A DNA stretch of 60,937 bases from Trichomonas tenax (lineage: Eukaryota; Parabasalia; Trichomonadida; Trichomonadidae), in assembly GCA_023091735.1 (NCBI GenBank), contig JALKBU010000208.1:1-60937 (forward strand), in the 5' to 3' direction. How positions within the stretch are numbered: position 1 is the first letter of the stretch; each line of letters begins with the position of its first letter. Of the stretch, positions 1 to 10,500 are shown one piece after another. The notes under the pieces were generated by a model, which worked only from the letters and a program-made list of their open reading frames with translations, made no database searches and was not told the DNA's origin. Made by a program: the position numbers and the translations under genes.

Positions 1-1100
1 ATTTGGGAAAACTTTTTATTGGAAATATAGTCGAGTTTGGAAGTTTGGCCATCATTTGGATTTCCAAATTTGAGTTTGGAAATACGGTATAAACTCTAGT
101 TCGCGTATTTCCATTGATATTGGAAATCGCAAATATATTCCTATATTTCCAAATAAGTCAAGTTAGGAAAATCGAAGGCATATGGAAATAGGAAATAAAA
201 TATGGAATTTATAGAAATGACCGGGTTATTGGAAATCTTTTCTCAAATTAAATTATCACACATAGACATCATTTAACCTGCATGATAAAATACACCATTA
301 ATCTAAAACATTTTTTAATACTGGAATTTCAAAATGAAAATCATTCTCAGTGGAACATAGCTCCAAGTCAAATGATTAGATACTCCGAAAAATACGTATT
401 TTTAGATTATTCAGACCTAAAATAGCTAAACAATATTTATTTATTATATAAATATATTATCCCAGATCAACTAAGAACAAGGAATATATAATATATAGTG
501 AAAATCAATGGAAAAAGGGGATGAAAACATGATTTTAGGGTCAAAAATGACCAACTTTCCCGTTGCAAAGGAGGGAGGAACAGGGAAGAACACAAAAAGG
601 AACAAGGGGTGAAAACATGAATGAAAACGCGAAAAAACAAGTGTCAGCGCTAACCCTTCGGGAGATACATCCACCTCAAGGATTCCTGAATCATTGCTGA
701 GGTCTTCGACCGATTGACATTAAAATTTTATGTTTTTCAAGGCTCTTCGATCAGGGAATGCATGCAATCCTCATCCTTATAACAGCGAAATCCCTATATT
801 TTTGAAAATTACTTTTTGAACCCTTTCCCGACTCATGAATAAACAATTTATTTTTTGTTCATGCTCTTCATGTTGTCAAAATGTCATGTTGTCATAGTTT
901 TTATATAGGACCTCTGGACCTGGTCCATATGATATGACGGCAAAGAAATAGCATTTGATTTATGTAGGAGTAGCAAACCATGCTTTGATCGTAAATTTGA
1001 TTTTACTGTTGAAACAAAGAATAAATTTATTCGTAAGCTTAATTTTTAAGTAAATCTTTTTCATAAATTACTTCTACCGTTAAATTAATTGGTGATTGGA
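1..1100. other. AT-rich region without a supported gene
   Basis: No convincing gene is seen. Bases 1-240 are dense in GGAAAT and its complement ATTTCC, many in opposed pairs, so this piece is low-complexity with repeated short palindromes. Around 640-790 there is a patch richer in G and C. On the minus strand about 25 codons there read like protein before the frame becomes biased and hydrophobic, so it may be a very old gene remnant. I would not annotate the 67-codon minus-strand frame at 471-674 as a gene. Confidence 0.5.
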
Positions 1101-1185
1101 GAATAACCGCTAAAATTATTTTTTTAAATTACTGACTTCATAAATCCTAATCTTGACTTATAAAGTAACGTAAAACATCAAATTT
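1101..1185 (+). repeat. 85-bp direct repeat, copy 1
   Basis: This copy begins GAATAACCGCTAAAATTA and runs to the AAATTT after CATC. Its partner is at 1909-1993 in the same orientation, differs at only a few positions and is exactly the same length. The pair encloses about 720 bp that contain a small ORF, 61-bp tandem repeats and an inverted copy of the same motifs. The shared core, CTTATAAATTAACGTAAAAC, also recurs at about 1210-1245. The arrangement suggests an eroded mobile element or satellite; the family is unknown. Confidence 0.7.
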
Positions 1186-1318
1186 TAAGCATATGAAGCA
1201 TTAAATCCCAATCTTGACTTATAAATTAGCGTAAAACATCAAATTTTAAGCATTTTCCGCTAAAATCAATTTTAGTAGTTTTTAGCGTTTGTAAAAAATC
1301 CTTGTCCCAAAATTTTTT

Positions 1319-1382
1319 TTACCTGGTATTACCTGGTAATCTGGTTACCTGGTATAACCTGGTAATCTGGTTACCTGGTATA
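1319..1382. repeat. CTGG-rich short tandem repeat
   Basis: About two and a half copies of a unit of roughly 26 bp built from TACCTGGTATAACCTGGTAA and TCTGGT. The base composition (many CTGG words) contrasts with the surrounding A/T-rich DNA. It sits between the first 85-bp direct repeat and the small ORF at 1437. Confidence 0.8.
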
Positions 1383-1436
1383 ATAGATTTTAAAAGTTTC
1401 AGAAATAATAAAAAAATTATTTTTAGTAACTCCTAA

Positions 1437-1592
1437 ATGAGCTATAACGACCTAAACGATTTAAGTAATAGTAAGCTTCAAAAATTAATTGAAGCAACAG
1501 GAATGAAATCATCAACTATAATCGAAACAGAAAAAATTTTAAGCAAATATTTAAAAGAAAATAATTATAAAGGAGCCGCTTCATTTACTTAA
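1437..1592 (+). CDS. Small ORF (51 aa) inside repeat block
   Basis: An open frame from ATG to TAA encodes 51 residues, beginning MSYNDLNDLSNSKLQKLIEA and ending GAASFT. The composition is ordinary soluble protein: two predicted short amphipathic helices and none of the runs seen in random A/T-rich frames. It is too short for family assignment; the helical pattern with Leu-x-x-Leu resembles SAP/LEM-type N-terminal segments, but that is only a resemblance. It lies between 85-bp direct repeats and next to tandem repeats whose motif overlaps its stop codon, so it is probably part of the repeat element, either a surviving small gene or the start of a truncated one. Confidence 0.4.
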   Translation: MSYNDLNDLSNSKLQKLIEATGMKSSTIIETEKILSKYLKENNYKGAASFT

Positions 1593-1800
1593 AATTTGAG
1601 TGAAATCGTTACTTTATAAGTTGATGTTTGAATTTACTGCTTCATTTGCTTAAAATTTGATGTTTTAAATTAATTTCCATGTCAATGTTTGAATTTACTG
1701 CTTCATTTACTTAAAAATTGATGTTTTAAATTAATTTCCATGTCAATGTTTGAATTTAATGCTTCATTTACTTAAAATTTGATGTTTCGACATGTTTTAA
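1576..1800. repeat. 61-bp tandem repeats
   Basis: Three to four units with a 61-bp period start at TGCTTCATTT (1638, 1699, 1760). Each contains CTTAAAATTTGATGTTTTAA and a downstream CATGTCAATGTTTGAATTTA. The motif is the reverse complement of the core inside the 85-bp direct repeats, so the block is an inverted-repeat arrangement around the small ORF at 1437. Confidence 0.8.
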
Positions 1801-1908
1801 ATTAATGATAAAATTGATGTTTCGACATGTTTTAAATTAATGATAACGTTTAATTCAACATTAACAAATCCAACGAGTAATAAATTTAAAGCTTCCGAAA
1901 AGAAATCA

Positions 1909-1993
1909 GAATAACCACTAAAATTATTTTTTCAAATTACTGACTTCATAAATCCTAATCTTGACTTATAAATTAACGTAAAACATCAAATTT
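1909..1993 (+). repeat. 85-bp direct repeat, copy 2
   Basis: Second copy of the repeat at 1101-1185, nearly identical and of the same length. A further shortened copy of its first part follows at about 1999-2020. A TTAG microsatellite (about four units) lies just downstream near 2057. Confidence 0.7.
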
Positions 1994-2270
1994 CTCTCAT
2001 AACCACTAAAATTAATTTTCAAAATTTCCTTACCCCAAATCCTTTCGCTTTCTTTCATTAGTTAGTTAGTTAGTCAAAAATTATTTTTTAAATTACTGAA
2101 TAAATTTTATAGTCATTAGTTTCAAAATTAATTTTAACGTTAATTTGTAAGTAATTCAAAAATTTATTTTCTATATGGGGGACCTAGTTTGTAAAACTAA
2201 CTCTATCGTAAATATTAGTATTAATAAATTATTGTTTTTATAATTTGTGATTTCAGTAATTATATAAAAA

Positions 2271-2315
2271 GATGTTCGCAGAACTCGTGGCGAAGCTACG
2301 AGGGATGCGAACATC
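2271..2315. repeat. GC-rich hairpin in AT-rich DNA
   Basis: GATGTTCGCA and its exact complement TGCGAACATC form a 10-bp outer stem. Inside it CTCGT pairs with ACGAG around GGCGAAGCT. The 45-nt structure is much more GC-rich than its flanks. It could be a structured RNA end, a recombination or attachment site, or the relic of an element end. No T-run follows closely enough to call a terminator. Confidence 0.6.
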
Positions 2316-2404
2316 TTATTACTAACTACACTCAGGACAACATATAAAAACACACCTTTTCATCGGTTGAAAGCAATGTCTAAAAATGTGTCCCGAGTCA
2401 TTAT

Positions 2405-2500
2405 TTTTAAACACAAACACACTCTAAACACAGCTCGAAACACACTCTCAACACAGCTTTCAACACACTCTCAACACACCTCTCAACACACTCTCAACAC
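2405..2500. repeat. AACACACTCTC tandem repeat
   Basis: Roughly 90 bp made of variants of an 11-22-bp unit, CTCAACACAC with interspersed CTCT. The 61-codon frame crossing it (2367-2552) is a by-product of the repeat and is not reported as a gene. Further copies of AAACGTTCGAAATA and AACACAACTTCAA follow at about 2550-2625. Confidence 0.75.
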
Positions 2501-2733
2501 TATTTTTGCCACTTTGGCAAAACACAACTTCAAATCAAATCAAAACAACTAAACGTTCGAAATATGTCAAACACAACTTTCAACAATTCAAACGTTCGAA
2601 ATAATACAAAACACAACTTCAAACCAAAATTTTTAAAATTCATTCGAGCATATGCACAATAATATTTATAAGAAACAACAAATATAACATACCCTAATTT
2701 TTCAACCTTTGCACCACACAAAGAGGGCTTCAC

Positions 2734-3758
2734 TTTTTTTCTCGTTGACCTTTTTGAGTTTTGCGATTTTTAACGAGTAACCCCCCTTCCTGGATGAATC
2801 TTATGAAACATTTACGTGCTTTTTGTGGGTGCTGATTCTAGTGGTGCAATCTGTTTCATGATCTTAGCAAGGTATTACTTAATCATGATATGATTACAAA
2901 CAGAAACCCATTACAAATCATTAATGGGCTTCTGTTATGAATCTCTTTGATGATTATAACAAATACATCTCACTATTATAGCATTCGCTCGCTTATTTTT
3001 GCTAGAGTTCCGGTAGAAAAATCAAAAAAATAGAAAAGAAAAAATATGCTACGCACAGGAATCAAACGGCATTCCTTTGCTCATTCATCGAGCGTATCTA
3101 AAGTTATTCTACCTCAAGTTCACATAAAATTTGCTCATTGGTAACATTACATATCCAATTTTCGATTTTACATGACAAATATCAGATAATACATGTCAAA
3201 AATGGTGACTTTCGTTATTTTACATGTCAAAATTCGATGAAATCTCATGGAGGCATTGAGATCCTCAAGTTAAGTAGACAAGCAAATGCTATAAACATAC
3301 TCAGCACCCCTGAAAAGCACCAATTTCTTATTAAAATAAATGGAAATACTAAATAAGTTAAATTATTGCTTTTTTAAAAATACAAAAACAGAGTCTCATA
3401 TTCTTAAAATAATAATCTATAATCACACTGTTTATGAATGTATTAATTATAATTGATTTTGTTAATATATCTATAAATTCTGAGATTTAATATAAGCTAC
3501 ATCTATATTATTAACATGCAGTTATACCTACAATAGATAAGAGAAGAGAAGAGCTTCCATCATCTTCCAATACAAGATAGTGTTTGTTTAAGCAAAATCA
3601 TATTGGATTAGCAGCTTGGTCTTTATTTGCAGAGATATTATTGATACCACTGTAAACAGAACCCCAGAAAAGCATGTAAATGTTTTATCAGAGCAGATCT
3701 ATAGGGGGTGTCACTCGTTAAAAATCGCAAAACTCAAAAGAGTAAACAAGAAAAAAAA
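2734..3758. mobile_element. ~1-kb unit with imperfect ~95-bp inverted ends
   Basis: The left end (2734-2830) is an inverted copy of the right end (3663-3758). The best block has 27 identical bases including CTCGTTAAAAATCGCAAAAC, with clear homology over about 95 bp and small gaps. The ends begin in a T-run followed by CTCGTTGACC (left) or CTTGTTTACT (right). No transposase is recognisable inside, and the frames at 3138 and 3616 look like chance. The interior carries four copies of an ACATGTCAA-type element (3149, 3170, 3191, 3222). It looks like a non-autonomous DNA element, though an inverted duplication of an old gene fragment cannot be excluded. Confidence 0.55.
3149..3231. promoter_or_regulatory. 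Spaced ACATGTCAA-type array
   Basis: Four related words start at 3149 (ACATATCCA), 3170 (ACATGACAA), 3191 (ACATGTCAA) and 3222 (ACATGTCAA), so the steps are 21, 21 and 31 bp. The same word in the same kind of spacing occurs upstream of several genes in this window. No gene is obvious immediately downstream; the importin gene starts about 740 bp away. Confidence 0.45.
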
Positions 3759-3914
3759 TTCAAGGTTTGTACCATTGACATTTTATTTTAACAGCATATG
3801 TTTATGCTCACATATATTAATCACCCAAGCATGCTCTATATGATAGAACACTTATGCTAATTATTTATTCATTAATCAGAGAGAAATATGCTTCACAAAG
3901 TCTATCATCTTTAT

Positions 3915-3925
3915 GTCACTTTTCA
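3915..3925 (+). promoter_or_regulatory. Initiator (Inr) of the importin gene
   Basis: GTCACTTTTCA fits the trichomonad initiator, with the likely start of transcription at the CA, about 50 nt before the ATG. TATCGTC at 3949 lies between it and the ATG; this word resembles the Myb recognition elements described for the T. vaginalis ap65-1 promoter. Confidence 0.6.
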
Positions 3926-3969
3926 GTACTTGAGCTTAAAATTTTCTATCGTCCTTGAGACATTAAAAA

Positions 3970-6900
3970 ATGGAAGAGTTCACACAGCAACTTCTCACTG
4001 TCTATCAGGCCCAAGTCAGTGGAAACTCAGAACTCATCCAGCAGACCTACGCTTTCGTTGAACAAGCAAATCAAAATCCCGCGATTATTCGTGCAAATCT
4101 TGAAATCTTGCAAAACACAACACACCCTATCATCAAATCACACGCAGCACTGTCTCTTGCGAAGCACAATTCTACTTTCATCGATCAATTCAGCCCAGAA
4201 GAAAAAACAGAATTTGGCCAACAAATTATGGCTTTAATCTCTCGTGAACAAAACTACGATACTCAGAGATGCTTGGCAATTGCATTTGAGACCTTAGATC
4301 TCGAAGGAATCGCTGCCGTTTTACTCGAATTTGCACAAAACGCTATGAAAGCAATTCAGGAGAATAACACAGCCGAAAAACAGTCCCTTATGACTGCAGC
4401 ACTCTTCTTGTTGCTATCTAGGACAAATGAAATTTTGGAACACATTAATTTCATCCGTGAAGCTATTTCAATTGGTATTCAGTTGCCAAATCCTAATGTT
4501 GCCTACGAATTTGCTTTCTACATTGGAACTGCGCATCTTGACGCAATGTACGACCAAATGGCAGATGAATTAGGAGTACCAGAAGAAGATGGAGATTTCG
4601 ATCCGACAACAGAAGCTCTTAAGGAAACCGAGGACTGCCAGTTCTTCAAGACAATCTTTGAGAACGCTTTAACACGTATGCAAGAGAATTTCAACAATCC
4701 TGCTGTTTTTGATCCACTTTATAACTTAGTTAACAAAGTTGTTTCTGATGTTAATGAATCAAGCCCTTACATTGACCCATTCCTTATCATTAATCACTTT
4801 ATGCCATTCATTGCCAGCGAGAGCGTGAGTTTGAATGTTCAAACGCAGCTAGCGAATTTGATTAACAACTCACTCAACTATATTGGTATTTCAGACAGTA
4901 TGATGGACTCTCAGCTTTCTTTCCAATTATTCAATCAGTACATTCAATTATCTGGTGCTGTTTTCCAAGTTAACCCCGATGATAGCTTAGCCATGTCTCC
5001 AATCAACATCTTCGAGGATTACTGCTCAACATTCAGCCAGTATCCAGACTTCATTGATTACGTTCTTGGATGCCAGGAATCTGTTGAGCAGCAGCATTAT
5101 CCAGGCCTACTTCTCGCATATTCGAACCTCTTCTTCGGCCAAGCAGTTGATTACGAAGATAACATTGGCAGGATTGTTGAATTGATCCAATTATTAGGCG
5201 CAGCAGAGTCTGTTTTGGCAAGAGACATTGCATGCGTTGCCATTACAAACTTGGCGTATGCTTTCGGAAGTTTGTTGGATGATTATCTTGGAGAATTAAA
5301 TACAGCGTGCATCACCATTTTCCAGCAATCAGCAACAGATGAGCTTTCACCAGAACCACTCATTTCACTCAGAAACATTTTGGACGCTGTTTCTGATACA
5401 GATGAAATTTTTCTTGACACATATCAATATCTCGTTAACTGCCTCAGTCAAGTTGATGCTAGCTTCCACATGCTTATCTTCGAGTGCATTGTCGGTCTCA
5501 TCCAATTGGCAACACTTGGCGTTACACAGAACTACGAAGAGATCAAAACTCAGTTATTCGGATTACTTGAATCTTGCGCATCAGGAAACACATTCTTAAT
5601 TCCATCAATCATCTCTGCTATCTCTAAAATCAGCAAACACTGCCCAGAACGCTTTGCTTCTGAGATCACAAACTTCCTTCAAGTCATTCTTCCTCTTCTC
5701 GATCAGGATGATAACGACATCAAGATTGCTGTCATTGAGTTCGTTGGCAGCATGGCTTTCAGATACAAGACAAACTTCAAGGATACATTCCCTGGATTGA
5801 TAGAAAGATTCTTGGAGATGGGAAGCATCGACACAACTGCATCATTGACAGAGGAGGTACAACAACGCTTAGAAGCACTTAAGAATGGCGAGATTTCTCT
5901 TGATGAGGAAGAGGATGACGGAGATTCCACCAAGACATCCATATTCGCACTCCCAGCTATCGCACTCAATGAATTGACAGCAATGTTGATGAACAGTGAA
6001 CCAGAAGTGATCCTTATGTACGGTGACAGGTTCATTGAGTATTGCGCTTTGCAGATGGCATCAACAAACAATGATGCACAGCACAACGCTGCATCAGCAC
6101 TCTCTAAGTTTGCACAAATCATCGGTCAGACAGGTGTCTGTTCTGAACATTGGACACCAAGAATCATTGAGGAATCATGCAAGATCATGGCCAGAGACAG
6201 CGAGCCTCTTGTTGTTTGGCCAGCTGCTGAAATTTTGGTCTCTGTTTGCCAATGGATTGGTGCAAAGAGAATTGGTGAAGACTTAGCTTCAATTGTTAAC
6301 AAAGTATCAGACTTCATGACAGGAAAGTTACTCGTTTGCAAGAAGATGGAGACAAGCGATGATCTTCTTGAAGCATTCTCTAAACTCTTCCAGGCACTTA
6401 TCTGCGAATATGGCGAGAATGCAGTTTCAGCTCTTGGAGCATTAATCACACCAGCGATGAACTGGTTGACGCACAAGAAGCCAATTTTTAGACAGTTTGC
6501 TTTACCTGTTATGGGCTGCTTTGTTGAATTCGATGGAAAGGATCTTCCAGTCGAAGTTTTACAGACTGTCTATCAGTATGCGATGGCAAGAACATTGAAG
6601 AACGATCCAAATGGCGCCTGGGTATTAAACGAGTTTACATCTGGTGCAACAGAGTTCATGAGAGGCTTAGCTGGAGAAGTCTACGAGCATCTTAAGAGCA
6701 AGCTTTCACTTCCTCCAAAGAATGCAATTTCTTTCAAGGAATTCATGCAGAGAGTCACTGCAGTCATTGGCGAACTTCAGAGGAATTTCTATGGCGATGA
6801 ATTCGAAATTGCTCCAGAACACGTTGTTAAAGTCTTGCAGTTGATGCCATCTACTGTCGATGAGAGTGAAAACTACGGCCATGCAAGATTCTACTTATGG

Positions 6901-7146
6901 TTGCTTGAGAGATTAGGCAACATCAGCATTGAAGAATTCGGAAGAGCGGGTGTCAGATTTTTAATGATGAACGATGATGAAATGGGAGAGCAACTCATGA
7001 CAGCTGATTTCTTCGGCCAGTTCGTCAACAGCATCGGACAAGTGTTATCAATGTTACCAAACAAGGACGAAATAATCATGCAGGAGTGTCAGAATATTGA
7101 CGAGAAGGTCGCCAGAGTTAATTCTTTCTTCGCTCAACCTCAGTAA
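3970..7146 (+). CDS. Importin-4/5-like karyopherin beta
   Basis: A 1058-residue all-helical solenoid, the size of importin-4/importin-5 (Kap123/Kap121). These proteins bind cargo such as ribosomal proteins and histones in the cytoplasm and release it in the nucleus on RanGTP. HEAT-like helical pairs run the whole length. An acidic loop (residues about 640-650, DEEEDDGD) breaks the array, as in members of this family. The part after it (NNDAQHNAASALSKFAQIIG, about residue 700) resembles the conserved HEAT repeat of importins 4 and 5. The ATG is the first in frame and follows an initiator by about 50 nt. No introns. Importin-4 versus importin-5 is not decided; family membership is fairly sure. 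Confidence 0.8.
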   Translation: MEEFTQQLLTVYQAQVSGNSELIQQTYAFVEQANQNPAIIRANLEILQNTTHPIIKSHAALSLAKHNSTFIDQFSPEEKTEFGQQIMALISREQNYDTQRCLAIAFETLDLEGIAAVLLEFAQNAMKAIQENNTAEKQSLMTAALFLLLSRTNEILEHINFIREAISIGIQLPNPNVAYEFAFYIGTAHLDAMYDQMADELGVPEEDGDFDPTTEALKETEDCQFFKTIFENALTRMQENFNNPAVFDPLYNLVNKVVSDVNESSPYIDPFLIINHFMPFIASESVSLNVQTQLANLINNSLNYIGISDSMMDSQLSFQLFNQYIQLSGAVFQVNPDDSLAMSPINIFEDYCSTFSQYPDFIDYVLGCQESVEQQHYPGLLLAYSNLFFGQAVDYEDNIGRIVELIQLLGAAESVLARDIACVAITNLAYAFGSLLDDYLGELNTACITIFQQSATDELSPEPLISLRNILDAVSDTDEIFLDTYQYLVNCLSQVDASFHMLIFECIVGLIQLATLGVTQNYEEIKTQLFGLLESCASGNTFLIPSIISAISKISKHCPERFASEITNFLQVILPLLDQDDNDIKIAVIEFVGSMAFRYKTNFKDTFPGLIERFLEMGSIDTTASLTEEVQQRLEALKNGEISLDEEEDDGDSTKTSIFALPAIALNELTAMLMNSEPEVILMYGDRFIEYCALQMASTNNDAQHNAASALSKFAQIIGQTGVCSEHWTPRIIEESCKIMARDSEPLVVWPAAEILVSVCQWIGAKRIGEDLASIVNKVSDFMTGKLLVCKKMETSDDLLEAFSKLFQALICEYGENAVSALGALITPAMNWLTHKKPIFRQFALPVMGCFVEFDGKDLPVEVLQTVYQYAMARTLKNDPNGAWVLNEFTSGATEFMRGLAGEVYEHLKSKLSLPPKNAISFKEFMQRVTAVIGELQRNFYGDEFEIAPEHVVKVLQLMPSTVDESENYGHARFYLWLLERLGNISIEEFGRAGVRFLMMNDDEMGEQLMTADFFGQFVNSIGQVLSMLPNKDEIIMQECQNIDEKVARVNSFFAQPQ

Positions 7147-7562
7147 GAAAAATACTATTATAGAGATCTTAGACTAAAGTTTTTGTAAATTCAAAATATA
7201 TTTGCGTCTCATCATAACAACTTATTAAGCAAAATCGATTTCAAACTTCATCACTTATCACCGCTTGGAATCGAATACCGAATCAGTGATTAATTCAATG
7301 TATTATCAAGTCTGGAGGGCACAAATTCAATAACATATATGGTTTGAAAGAGAACGCATTCCACTTCAACAAAAATCATTATGTGAATTTTGATCAATCT
7401 GAGTGAATAAGCAAATGCAGAAGCACGAGTATTATATTATGAATGTAATTATGCTTCATTAAAACAATCTAAGAGAAGATGAGTTAATTGTAAAATATTT
7501 GACGCGTAAACTTTACATTTCATATTTTGAATTAGATTTTATTTACATGTCAAATCACATAT
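7147..7562. other. Intergenic region
   Basis: About 415 bp without coding signal. The last 60 bp carry GACGCGTAAA (7501), TTTACATTTCA (7513) and TTTACATGTCAAA (7542). The last two are variants of the recurrent ACATGTCA element, 30 bp apart, directly ahead of the RalGAP-like gene. Confidence 0.6.
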
Positions 7563-7571
7563 GTCACTTTT
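7563..7571 (+). promoter_or_regulatory. Initiator of the RalGAP-like gene
   Basis: GTCACTTTT lies only about 9 nt (measured from the CA) before the ATG at 7575, giving one of the shortest leaders in the window. An ACATGTCAA element sits about 15 bp upstream. Confidence 0.7.
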
Positions 7572-7574
7572 CAA

Positions 7575-10500
7575 ATGACATCCCCTATTGATTTTAGTCT
7601 CTTACAGCTGAAAATTGATGGATTTTTGGAGAACAAATTTCCGGACAGTCGCGCTGTAGAGGAGGCAATCAATATTGTCACTTCATTAACGGAACAAGAC
7701 TCAACATTCGATGGAAATATTATTGAATCTACATGCAACGAATTATTCATGTACATATTACTCATCTGCGAGAATCAAAACCAAAGCGAAGCATTTATCG
7801 AAAAGTTATATCATCCTTTCTTTAATTTCATCCGAAAATCAAACAAAGCCACGTTTCCTTGGGATGGTGTCTTCTCACAGTTCTACAAGAAAGGAAATCT
7901 TCTTCAAAGACTTACGAAAGAGTTTAAAGTTGATGCAAAAATTCCAATTGCTTTTCTTTGGAAATCTTTTAATGCAATAGAAAAAAATAAAGCAATAAGA
8001 CAAGAATGGTACAAGTTCTTAAATGACAGATACGATATATATCCATCGATATCTAGTGACAAATCGGTTTATTTATTAAGTTATTATTTGGAAACTGACA
8101 ATGAAACAGAATTAGAACAATATTTCCAATCTATTATATCACCAGTTCTTACGGTTGAGTTAAATCAAAATCAAAATACTTATTTACCATTTAATATTAA
8201 ATTTGCTAAAGAAGTGGAATCTATCATCAAGGAATTAAACTCCGGCCAGCTGATGACATACAAGAACAAATTCATTCAAGTTTTAATCAAATTTACATTC
8301 AAAATGTACAATAAACCAATTGAAAAGCTTTATTCATTATCTTATGTGATTTCGAAGCTCATGACATCAGAGAACAAAGAAGAAACATGCTCGTTGATCA
8401 AACAATACGGAGAAGGCTTTTATCAATATCAAACCTTAGCTTTCATTTCTTTTCAAACAAGGAATCCATCAGTATTGGAAGGAATCTCAGAAGATTATGT
8501 TTACAGGTTCTTAGCTCAAGTTGGAATCAAATTTATTCCGTTATTTTTCCATCTTTCGAAATCTGATATTGAAGAAGTCAAAGCAAGTGCCCCTCAGAGC
8601 GAGAGTCGTAACAAACGTATGAAATATACGGATTTCACATCTTTATACAGATCAAAAGTTGATCTCATTTTTTACGACCCAGTGGCGTTTGAATGCTTCA
8701 TGAATGACGCTAAAGATGAGAATTTCTTGAGGTTTGACATGTCAGACTGGGAATTGGCCTCAGCTGAGAAATATATTGAAGAATCACTTAAAATATTCCC
8801 ACAACCAAAGGTATTCTCATATTTCTTGAACACGCTAACAAAAATTCAGTACTATTTCAAGCAATCTTTCGATATGATTGACACCTATCTTTGGGATCAT
8901 TATATTACAAAAACAATTTCATTAATTTACACAGAATTAAACGAAACAACATTTGAAACACTCCGCTTGCTTGTTGTCAGCAATTCAATTACAGAAACAA
9001 AGAAAGAAAATATTGAAAAATACGTCAATATTATGTCAGCAGCAATTTTATCGATTGACAATTCCAAACTCGTTGAAGAAGCACTCAAAGCTATGCAGCA
9101 CGCTTTTGGACATGTTGCTCCAACAGCTTTCTCTGTTATTCCTTACGCATGCGTTGCTTTTAATCATATTTCGCTAAATAAGTCTCATATCTCTCAAATC
9201 ATCTCTATTCTCAGTATAACGATGAATTACCCCGAATCATGCACAAAGAAAGCCTTTGAGATATTTGATTCGCAAAAGATTTCTCCTGAAATCATGGATG
9301 AGATTAAATCGATCATCAATTCCGAAAATAGCATAGAAACAATAACTTCCAATCTTTTCAGTATCTTAATTAAATACTGCGAAGCAAATTTGCTCGATCA
9401 TGTTACATTAGGAGCGCTATATTCGATTCTTCACATTTTCTCGGCAAGATTGTCACCAGATGTTAAGGATATGATAATGAAGATGGCATCAGCTATTTTT
9501 GTCCATGATACATCAAAATATCATCATTCAATTCGAAATGTCGGCGCGTTCACATATGATTATCCAGTGTTTTCAGAGAACTTCCCAGAGCTTTACATAA
9601 TGATAAGAGAATATCTTTCGAAATGTGTGCTCGATCCTTTGCTTCCTGAGAATATAACAACATTGTATTTGGAGACATTTTCTGACATTTGCATAGTTCT
9701 CAAAGACCAGAAATTCCTTGAAACAACATTCATTGCTATTAAAAAGTTACGTCCACAGCTTCGTTCTGTTGACTTAGTCCATAATAGGTTCTTAATCAGA
9801 ATGAATCAGCCTCTTTGTCCATCAGGAGTTCCACAAAAGCGTGATGTCTATCTCGCCAATGCAAACATCATCGCTGCGACATCACATGACTCAGACCCTA
9901 TTCAAATTGATTTTGCAACACTTGGCGGATGCATGCCATACTCTGTCACATGGATCACGAGAGAGGACAATATGAACTATGGCAGTCCAAATCCATCTAC
10001 ATCATTCCCGCGAAAAGATAAAGACGAGAAAATATCTTTTGATTCGAAGTTCGAAAATCTTCTCAAGCTTGTTCCAGACGAAAGAAGAGTTAACACTCGC
10101 CAGCTTGCAGAGGGATTCAGACTTCATCCATTCGAGCGTAGCTCGGAAATGAATTCATCATCTGAGAGATTGAGTGTGAGCGAAAACTCTCACGAATTAT
10201 CTGAAGGTGATACATCCGGCAAAAATGTTGTTGTTACTTCGCTTTTCTCAACAATGAAGAATGGATATTCTAACGCATCTCCGATTAACAACAATCAAAT
10301 GCTCGATCTCAGTGCGAAAACACTTTACTCTCAACCATTAAGAGAATGTCTCAAGATTGGTATTTTGTTCGTTAAAGATGGACAACGTGATCAGAATGTT
10401 ATTCTCTCCAACAACTGGCTCTCAACAGATGGCAGCAATTTCCGCTCCTTCGCATTAAGCATTGGCCGTATCATCGATCTCTCAAATCACCAGTGGTATT

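Noticed and set aside
471..674. 67-codon minus-strand frame
   Set aside because: Hydrophobic, F/P-rich composition from A/T-rich and GAAAA-rich DNA; no start context; only a few residues near its beginning look protein-like.
2367..2552. 61-codon plus-strand frame rich in His/Thr/Gln
   Set aside because: It is the translation of the AACACACTCTC tandem repeat.
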